DNA from: an uncultured Lachnospiraceae bacterium
Lineage (GTDB): Bacteria > Bacillota > Clostridia > Lachnospirales > Lachnospiraceae
Direction of reading: 5' to 3'
DNA length: 11,846 nt
Assembly: GCA_910577445.1 (NCBI GenBank)
Contig: CAJTMZ010000120.1
Span: 1-11,846, forward strand
A program made the translations under genes and the position numbers. Shown here piece by piece: positions 7,154 to 11,846 of this stretch. Numbering within the stretch: position 1 is the stretch's first letter; each line of letters begins with the position of its first letter. Below the pieces are notes generated by a model. That model had not been told where the DNA came from, searched no databases, and worked only from the letters and a program-made list of their open reading frames with translations.

Positions 7154-7651
7154 CTACAGATAAGTTACGTTTTCCGAACCTCTTAAAAGTCCCGCGATTC
7201 CGGTTCTTGCAACTTCCAGTATCTCATAGCCCTCTAACAGATTGATGAAAGCGTCCAGCTTGGCCTGATTGCCCGTAAGTTCTATGATTAAGCTGTCAAA
7301 GGCCACATCAATAATTTTCGCGCGGAAAATATCCGCCACAGCAATGATTCCCTGTCTCTGCTCGCTGTTTGCGCGGACCTTGATAAGGGCCAGCTCCCGG
7401 TAAACGCTGCTCTCCGGCTTAAGTTCCTTGATATCCCTTACATCCACCAGCTTGGCTACCTGTTTTTCTATCTGGTCAAGAATTTCATCCTCGCCCGACG
7501 CCGTAATGGTGATTCTTGTGTAGCGGGGGTCGCCGATGACGCCTGCCGTAATGCTTTCGATATTGTAGCCTCTCCTTGAGAAAAGCCCTGAAATCCGGCT
7601 AAGCGTTCCGGCATTGTTATCTACCAGCAGTTGAAATACTTTTTTTTGCAA
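7154..7651 (-). CDS. ilvN: acetolactate synthase small (regulatory) subunit, second copy
   Basis: 165 aa. The N-terminal ACT domain (about 4-77) contains DNNAGTLSRISGLFSRRGYN (11-30), the effector-binding stretch that in IlvN/IlvH senses valine. The C-terminal IlvN domain (about 85-160) has YRELALIKV, RAKIIDVAFDSLIIELTG and ILEVARTGI. It binds and activates the TPP-dependent IlvB subunit and confers feedback inhibition. The start is TTG: AGGAGG at 7660-7665 lies 8 nt before TTG 7651, and the protein begins MQKKVFQLLVDN, as family members do. No in-frame ATG lies nearby. It has its own good promoter upstream and heads the ilvN2-ilvC unit. It is clearly different from the other small-subunit gene at 7740-8225, so the two are old paralogues rather than a fresh duplication. 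Confidence 0.93.
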   Translation of the reverse strand: MQKKVFQLLVDNNAGTLSRISGLFSRRGYNIESITAGVIGDPRYTRITITASGEDEILDQIEKQVAKLVDVRDIKELKPESSVYRELALIKVRANSEQRQGIIAVADIFRAKIIDVAFDSLIIELTGNQAKLDAFINLLEGYEILEVARTGIAGLLRGSENVTYL

Positions 7652-7659
7652 TTGCCCAT

Positions 7660-7665
7660 CCTCCT
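7660..7665 (-). promoter_or_regulatory. ribosome binding site that decides the TTG start of the second ilvN
   Basis: The minus strand reads AGGAGG, then an 8-nt spacer, then TTG. An ATG lies directly against the AGGAGG (7657-7659), with no spacer, and in another frame. It opens only a 12-codon frame ending in TAG inside the gene, so the spaced TTG is the credible start. Confidence 0.8.
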
Positions 7666-7679
7666 AACATTCGAAAATT

Positions 7680-7708
7680 ATTTTAACAATATTGTCCCCA
7701 AAAGTCAA
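7680..7708 (-). promoter_or_regulatory. sigma-A-type promoter for ilvN2-ilvC
   Basis: The minus strand has TTGACT (7703-7708), a spacer of exactly 17 nt and TAAAAT (7680-7685), five of six matches at each hexamer. The start point would fall near 7673, leaving a leader of about 22 nt before the TTG codon with AGGAGG inside it. Confidence 0.75.
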
Positions 7709-7733
7709 CTTACATAATTAACTATAAAGTTGA
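7705..7733 (-). repeat. inverted repeat overlapping the -35 of the internal promoter
   Basis: TCAACTT (7705-7711) and AAGTTGA (7727-7733) form a 7-bp inverted repeat around a 15-nt AT-rich centre. The inner arm covers most of the TTGACT -35 hexamer. This is the position expected of an operator for a regulator, but the spacing and AT-richness could also arise by chance. Confidence 0.4.
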
Positions 7734-7739
7734 TTTATT

Positions 7740-8225
7740 TTATTCTGTCTCCCTGCATTTTTGCAAAGCCAATGTTCCGGTGCGGGCAACCTCCACAATG
7801 CTGACGCTCTTAAACATACCGATAAACAACTGAATGCGTTCCGGTATGTCGCACATCTGGATAAGCATCATGGATTTGGACATATCAACGATTTTTGCCT
7901 CCATGATTTCACAGATTTCCATGATTTCCCGGCGGTTCGACTTGTTGTATTTCACCTTCATAAGAAGAAGCTCCCGGCTGATGCTGCTGGTCTCGTCAAA
8001 GGTTTTTACCTTAATGACGTCCAGCTTTTTGTTAAGCTGCTTTTCGATTTGCTCAATGGTCCGCTTGTCTCCGCTGCTCACAATTGTCATGCAGGACACT
8101 GCCGAATCGTCTGTCTCTCCCACCGCGAGGGAGTCGATATTAAAACACCGTCTGGAAAAGAGGCCCGCCACCTTACACAGTACGCCGGAACGGTTTTCCA
8201 CCAATACGGAATATATTTTTTTCAT
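7740..8225 (-). CDS. ilvN: acetolactate synthase small (regulatory) subunit, first copy, divergent
   Basis: 161 aa. ACT domain at about 3-76, with VENRSGVLCKVAGLFSRRCF at 9-28 and NIDSLAVG following. The C-terminal IlvN domain shows SRELLLMKV, MEAKIVDMSKSMMLIQ and IVEVARTGTLAL. The Gly of the usual SRRGYN motif is Cys here (SRRCFN), and Met is unusually frequent in the C-terminal half, so this copy is more diverged than the second. The start ATG has AAGGAGG about 7 nt upstream, only 3 nt after the ilvB stop. The 18-nt gap to ilvB indicates co-translation and makes this the likely dedicated partner of the adjacent large subunit. I infer that it still forms the holoenzyme; feedback sensitivity cannot be read from sequence. 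Confidence 0.9.
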   Translation of the reverse strand: MKKIYSVLVENRSGVLCKVAGLFSRRCFNIDSLAVGETDDSAVSCMTIVSSGDKRTIEQIEKQLNKKLDVIKVKTFDETSSISRELLLMKVKYNKSNRREIMEICEIMEAKIVDMSKSMMLIQMCDIPERIQLFIGMFKSVSIVEVARTGTLALQKCRETE

Positions 8226-8243
8226 AAACTGTCCTCCTTACGC

Positions 8244-9860
8244 CTACCTTACCAAATCCATGGGGTTAATGATACATTCAAGCAGCACCGATTCATCCTT
8301 TTTCAGAAACTCATCCAAAATCTCATCCGCCTTTTCCATATTCTCAAGGCGTAAGAATTTCATATCATAGGCTGAAGAAAGCTTCTCCAAATCCGGGCTT
8401 CCGGACAAATCCACCACGGAATAATTATCCTTGTAGGTAAAATGCTGGAATTCTCTCACCATCCCCAGATAATTGTTCTTAAGGACTATGATTTTCACAG
8501 GAATATTGTGCTGGCGCATAGTGGCAAGCTCCATCATGGACATCTGGAAAGAGCCGTCCCCGCAGACCGCAATTACCTGCCTGTTTTTGTCCGCCAGCTT
8601 GGCGCCCATGGCGGCCGGGATTGAATAGCCCATGGTTCCCATTCCGCCGGAGGTTAAAAATTTGCCCTTTTTCACCACATGATAGCCGCAGGACCAGATT
8701 TGGTTCTGCCCCACGTCGGCAACATAGACGCCGTTCTCCTCCATCTTATCGGAAAGCATGGTGATAAAGCCTGCCGGGTCCACATAGGCCGGGTCGGGAC
8801 TGCGCCTGGGCGCCATGGTCTGCCTGTATTTTGTCAAAACCGATACCCATCCGCCGCACTCGCAGGTAAAATCCTGCGCCAGAAGGTCCTCAAAAATATG
8901 CTTTGCGTCGCCTACAAGGGGAATGGTAGGGCCGACGTTTTTCCCGATTTCAGCCGGGTCCACGTCCATATGTATCAGCACTTTATTGTTCATCACCAAA
9001 TCCGGCTGGTTCACGGCCCGGTCAGCCACTCTCGCGCCCACCATCAAAAGAAGGTCGGATTCGTTCATGGCGCGGTTGGCGTAGGCCTTTCCGTTGTTGC
9101 CCACCATACCGAAATACAGGGGATGCCTTGTGGGCATGACGCCGATTCCCATCATGGTGGAGACTACGGGAATCTGCTTTTTTTCTGCAAATGCCAAAAG
9201 CTCCGCTTCCGCGCCGGATAAAAGCACGCCTCCTCCCGCGCAAATCAGCGGACGGTGCGCCTTTTCAAGCTCCGCCACCACCTTTTTAATCTGTACTATA
9301 TTGCCTCTGACCGTAGGCTTGTAGGTTCGCATGGACACCGTTTCCGGATAAACAAACTTCTTTATCTCCGCATTTTGAATGTCGCAGGGCACGTCAATCA
9401 AAACCGGTCCTCTTCTTCCCGTATTGGCAATGTGAAACGCCTCTTTGAAAATCCGGGGAATGTCGTTTACATTCTTTACCAGATAGCTGTATTTCACAAA
9501 GGATTCCGCCGCTCCCGTGATATCCGCCTCCTGGAACACGTCGCTGCCGATTAATTCCGAATTTACCTGCCCGGTAATACAGATAAGGGGAATGCTGTCC
9601 GCAAAAGCCGTGGCGATTCCTGTAAGCACATTGGTTGCCCCCGGTCCCGAAGTAACGGCGCATACCCCTACTTTCCCGGATACTCTGAAAAAGCCGCTTG
9701 CCGCATGGGCCGCGTTCTGCTCTGTTCTTATCAAAACTGTCTCAACAGGTGAAGAAAGAATACTGTTATAAAACGGGCAGATGGCTACACCCGGGTAACC
9801 AAACACATATTTTACGCCTTCTTCTTCCAAACACCTTATAATTGCATCTGCTCCTGTCAT
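8244..9860 (-). CDS. ilvB: acetolactate synthase large (catalytic) subunit
   Basis: 538 aa from the ATG at 9860 (AAAGGA about 8 nt upstream; the open frame to 9902 adds residues that resemble no IlvB). The ThDP enzyme condenses pyruvate with pyruvate or 2-oxobutyrate. Order: PYR domain with catalytic Glu48 (IRTEQNAAHA) and TSGPGATN (70-77); a central FAD/transhydrogenase-type domain with GAR (275-277); and a PP domain with GGMGTMGYSIPAAMGAK and the ThDP/Mg motif GDGSFQMS (434-441) leading to KNN (461-463). Several usual residues differ: RTEQ for RHEQ, GARVADRAV for GARFDDRVTG, and VGQNQIW for VGQHQMW. The protein ends at INPMDLVR, without the usual C-terminal tail (VLPMVPPG-like). Catabolic AlsS is unlikely because a regulatory subunit gene follows at once. 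Confidence 0.92.
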   Translation of the reverse strand: MTGADAIIRCLEEEGVKYVFGYPGVAICPFYNSILSSPVETVLIRTEQNAAHAASGFFRVSGKVGVCAVTSGPGATNVLTGIATAFADSIPLICITGQVNSELIGSDVFQEADITGAAESFVKYSYLVKNVNDIPRIFKEAFHIANTGRRGPVLIDVPCDIQNAEIKKFVYPETVSMRTYKPTVRGNIVQIKKVVAELEKAHRPLICAGGGVLLSGAEAELLAFAEKKQIPVVSTMMGIGVMPTRHPLYFGMVGNNGKAYANRAMNESDLLLMVGARVADRAVNQPDLVMNNKVLIHMDVDPAEIGKNVGPTIPLVGDAKHIFEDLLAQDFTCECGGWVSVLTKYRQTMAPRRSPDPAYVDPAGFITMLSDKMEENGVYVADVGQNQIWSCGYHVVKKGKFLTSGGMGTMGYSIPAAMGAKLADKNRQVIAVCGDGSFQMSMMELATMRQHNIPVKIIVLKNNYLGMVREFQHFTYKDNYSVVDLSGSPDLEKLSSAYDMKFLRLENMEKADEILDEFLKKDESVLLECIINPMDLVR

Positions 9861-9884
9861 TTTTTCATCCTTTCTATGATAATG

Positions 9885-9902
9885 TTGCAGGATTTCCTGC
9901 AA
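9885..9902 (-). repeat. hairpin in the ilvB leader
   Basis: A perfect 7-bp stem, TTGCAGG (9885-9891) with CCTGCAA (9896-9902), and a 4-nt loop, lies 24 nt before the ilvB ATG in the 80-nt gap after metH. No T-run follows, so it is not a standard terminator. It might be an mRNA-stability element, a processing site or an operator. I found no T-box motif and no convincing promoter in this gap. Confidence 0.45.
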
Positions 9903-9940
9903 ATCTTATATCTCTCCGGCATTTAACAGCCGCCAGGTGC

Positions 9941-11846
9941 TCATTGCATTCCGACAAGCTCCTTTGCCACTTTCACGGCGTCCGCCGCATCCCGTGAATA
10001 CCCGTCAGCCCCGATTTCTCTGGCGTATTCAGGGGTTATCACCGCGCCGCCAATCATAACCTTTACGTCGAGCCGTTCCTGCCTTACATAATCCACCACC
10101 CGCTTCATCTCCAGCATGGTGGTCGTCATAAGGGCGGACAGCGCGATTATTTTCGCGTGGTGCTTTAATGCCGCTTCGGCTATCGTCTCTTTGGAGACAT
10201 CCTTTCCCAAATCAACTACCTGAAAACCGTGGTTTTTCAGCATAAGCGCCACCAGATTTTTTCCGATGTCGTGGATATCGCCCTCCACTGTGGCGATAAC
10301 GATTGCGGGCATTTCCTCCCCGCCGTTTTCCGTGGCAAGAAGAGGCTCCAGATATTCAATGGACAGCTTCATGGCCTCCGCGCTGGCGATGAGCTGCGGC
10401 AGGAAGTATTTTCCTTTGTCAAACAAATCCCCCACCTCTCCGATAGCGGGAAGAAGCAGTTCGTTCAAAATAAAAGCCGCTTCCTGACCGCTTTCCACCG
10501 CGGCTTTCGTATGCTCTTTTATCTGCTTTCTGTTGCCTTTCATTACATCCTGATAAACCTGATGATTTGCCAGAGGATTTTCCGTCCCGGCAGCCAGAGC
10601 TTCCTTTTTGGGCGATGCGTCTTCTACCGGCGCCGTCCCTCCGGCTGCCGAAGGGTCTTTCCGGGCTTTAGATGCCGGAATCATTGGCTGATAGTCTTTC
10701 ATTCTCTCAATATAGCGGATATCCCCGCCCTCTTTATTCATCAGAAGGTCCGAGGCAAAAGCCGTGTTCACCAAAAGCTCCTGGGAGGGATTGGCTATGG
10801 CCATGGTAAGCCCGGCCTGAATAGCCATGGTAAGGAATGCGGTGTTTACAAAGCTGCGTTCCGGCAGCCCGAAAGAGATATTGGACAGACCGCAGACGGT
10901 TGCAAGCCCGTTTCTTTTGCAGTAGCGAATCACTTCAAGCACTTCGCCGGCCGCACCCGGATTCACGCCCGCCGTGGTCACCAGGCCGTCCACCACAATA
11001 TCTTCTTTTGTCATCCCCATCTCAAAAGCCATATCACTGATTTTATCAATAATTTCAATTTTTTCTTCCAGGATTTCCGGCAACCCCTTGTCGGAAAGGG
11101 GGAGCAGGATAAACATGGCTCCGTACTTTTTCGCCAGAGGAAGAAGTTTTTCCAGTTTTTCCGTTTCCCCTGATATGGAATTGATAAGAGCCCTGCCTGG
11201 ATATCTGCGGAGCGCGGCCTCCATCACGTCCACGTGGCTGGAATCGATGGAAAGAGGCAGGTTGGAAGCCAGGGTAATCTCGTCTAAGGCTTTCAGCATC
11301 ATTTCCTTTTCGTCAATTCCGCTCATTCCCATATTTACGTCTAAAAGCGCCGCCCCGTTTTCCTCCTGCTCGCCGGCAAAGGATAACACCATATCCAGCT
11401 TTCCTTCCCGCAGCTCGCCCTGCAGCTTCTTTTTGCCTGTGGGATTGATACGCTCCCCTACTATCATAAAAGGGGAATCCAGTCCGAAAGCAACCGTCCT
11501 TCTCTCACCGGTGAGATAGCGCGCTTTTGGTTTTGCTTTTTGTAAAGGTAAGCCTCCTGTTTCTGAAACATACCGGCTCGTCCTTTCCACCGTCTTTTCT
11601 ATGTATTTCGGCGTGGTTCCGCAGCAGCCGCCTAAAATGCTAGCTCCCGCCTCCACCAGTTTCGTCATTTCCACGGCGAAAACGTCGGCGCTCATATCGT
11701 AAACTGTTTCGCCCTCGCTGTTAAGTCCTGGCATCCCGGCGTTGGGCTTGGCAATCACCGGAATGGATACCGCTTTAGCCATGGCCTCAATAAGGCCGGC
11801 CATTTTATCCGGGCCGGTGGAACAGTTGGCTCCCACGGCGCATACT
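9941..11846 (-). CDS. metH: cobalamin-dependent methionine synthase / B12-binding methyltransferase, 5' end outside the window
   Basis: About 634 codons are visible; the frame is open at the window edge. Residues are counted from Val/Met 11836. The end of the homocysteine-binding domain shows AVGANCSTGPD, with one zinc-ligand Cys, and GGCCGTTP at 69-76, with the other two. A pterin-binding domain (about 115-365) starts at GERINPTGKK (127-136) and should hold 5-methyltetrahydrofolate. After a low-complexity linker (388-425) come the four-helix cap (about 430-500) and the cobalamin domain with EGDIHDIGKN at 518-527, whose His522 is the lower axial cobalt ligand. It stops right after this domain, so the AdoMet-dependent reactivation domain of E. 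coli MetH is absent, as in many anaerobes. ilvB follows 80 nt downstream. The product is methionine from homocysteine. Confidence 0.9.
   Translation of the reverse strand, partial: VCAVGANCSTGPDKMAGLIEAMAKAVSIPVIAKPNAGMPGLNSEGETVYDMSADVFAVEMTKLVEAGASILGGCCGTTPKYIEKTVERTSRYVSETGGLPLQKAKPKARYLTGERRTVAFGLDSPFMIVGERINPTGKKKLQGELREGKLDMVLSFAGEQEENGAALLDVNMGMSGIDEKEMMLKALDEITLASNLPLSIDSSHVDVMEAALRRYPGRALINSISGETEKLEKLLPLAKKYGAMFILLPLSDKGLPEILEEKIEIIDKISDMAFEMGMTKEDIVVDGLVTTAGVNPGAAGEVLEVIRYCKRNGLATVCGLSNISFGLPERSFVNTAFLTMAIQAGLTMAIANPSQELLVNTAFASDLLMNKEGGDIRYIERMKDYQPMIPASKARKDPSAAGGTAPVEDASPKKEALAAGTENPLANHQVYQDVMKGNRKQIKEHTKAAVESGQEAAFILNELLLPAIGEVGDLFDKGKYFLPQLIASAEAMKLSIEYLEPLLATENGGEEMPAIVIATVEGDIHDIGKNLVALMLKNHGFQVVDLGKDVSKETIAEAALKHHAKIIALSALMTTTMLEMKRVVDYVRQERLDVKVMIGGAVITPEYAREIGADGYSRDAADAVKVAKELVGMQ

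Noticed and set aside
7761..8370. Two plus-strand open frames over the first ilvN and the ilvB end
   Set aside because: Both are antisense to clear IlvN and IlvB coding sequence and show no family motif.
9861..9940. T-box or amino-acid riboswitch in front of the ilv genes
   Set aside because: The gap is only 80 nt and lacks the conserved T-box GGTGGNACC-type core and an antiterminator/terminator pair.
10229..11173. Long plus-strand open frame (314 codons)
   Set aside because: It lies wholly antisense to the well-supported metH. Its translation resembles no family I know and is rich in residues expected from an antisense shadow.
1..11846. CRISPR array, tRNA, rRNA, insertion-sequence ends, attachment sites
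   Set aside because: I saw no regularly spaced repeats, tRNA-like cloverleaf, rRNA core sequence or paired terminal repeats with target duplications anywhere in the window.

Overview
The window looks like chromosomal DNA of a Firmicute of the class Clostridia, most likely Lachnospiraceae-like. The support is indirect: strong AGGAGG-type ribosome binding sites, moderate GC with AT-rich intergenic gaps, an Rpn-type nuclease tail and a DUF4869 protein of kinds common in that family, a membrane-anchored SurA/PrsA-like foldase with an acidic tail, archaeal-type LeuC/LeuD, and a MetH without the reactivation domain. No marker gene fixes the species.

Layout. The left end (1-1035, plus strand) holds the 3' end of an Rpn/PD-(D/E)XK 'transposase' nuclease and a complete histidine phosphatase. 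Everything else is on the minus strand. A hairpin at 1048-1088 separates the phosphatase from a convergent two-gene module (2531 to 1104): a DUF4869 protein and, 3 nt downstream, a P-loop ATPase whose C-terminal half looks TOPRIM-like. Next upstream is a membrane-anchored PpiC/SurA-like protein (4030-2675) with its own extended -10 promoter and a terminator. The rest (11846-4115) is an amino-acid biosynthesis block, in transcription order: metH (5' end outside the window), ilvB, a first ilvN-type subunit, a second ilvN-type subunit, ilvC, leuC, leuD.

How the genes fit together. IlvB plus one or both small subunits makes acetolactate or acetohydroxybutyrate. IlvC isomerises and reduces these products. 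LeuC/LeuD isomerises 2-isopropylmalate in the leucine branch. ilvD, leuA and leuB are not in the window. The block appears to be several transcription units: a good sigma-A-type promoter (TTGACT, 17 nt, TAAAAT) lies between the two small-subunit genes, and a hairpin with a T-run lies between ilvC and leuC. This would allow the ilvB-ilvN1 pair and the ilvN2-ilvC pair to be expressed separately.

Most interesting points: the DUF4869/ATPase-TOPRIM-like pair, which has no known function that I can name and carries a terminator-like hairpin right before its ribosome binding site; and the duplicated, diverged acetolactate synthase small subunits beside a divergent, C-terminally short IlvB. I saw no CRISPR array, tRNA, rRNA, insertion-sequence ends or T-box motif. 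No gap between genes exceeds about 140 bases.
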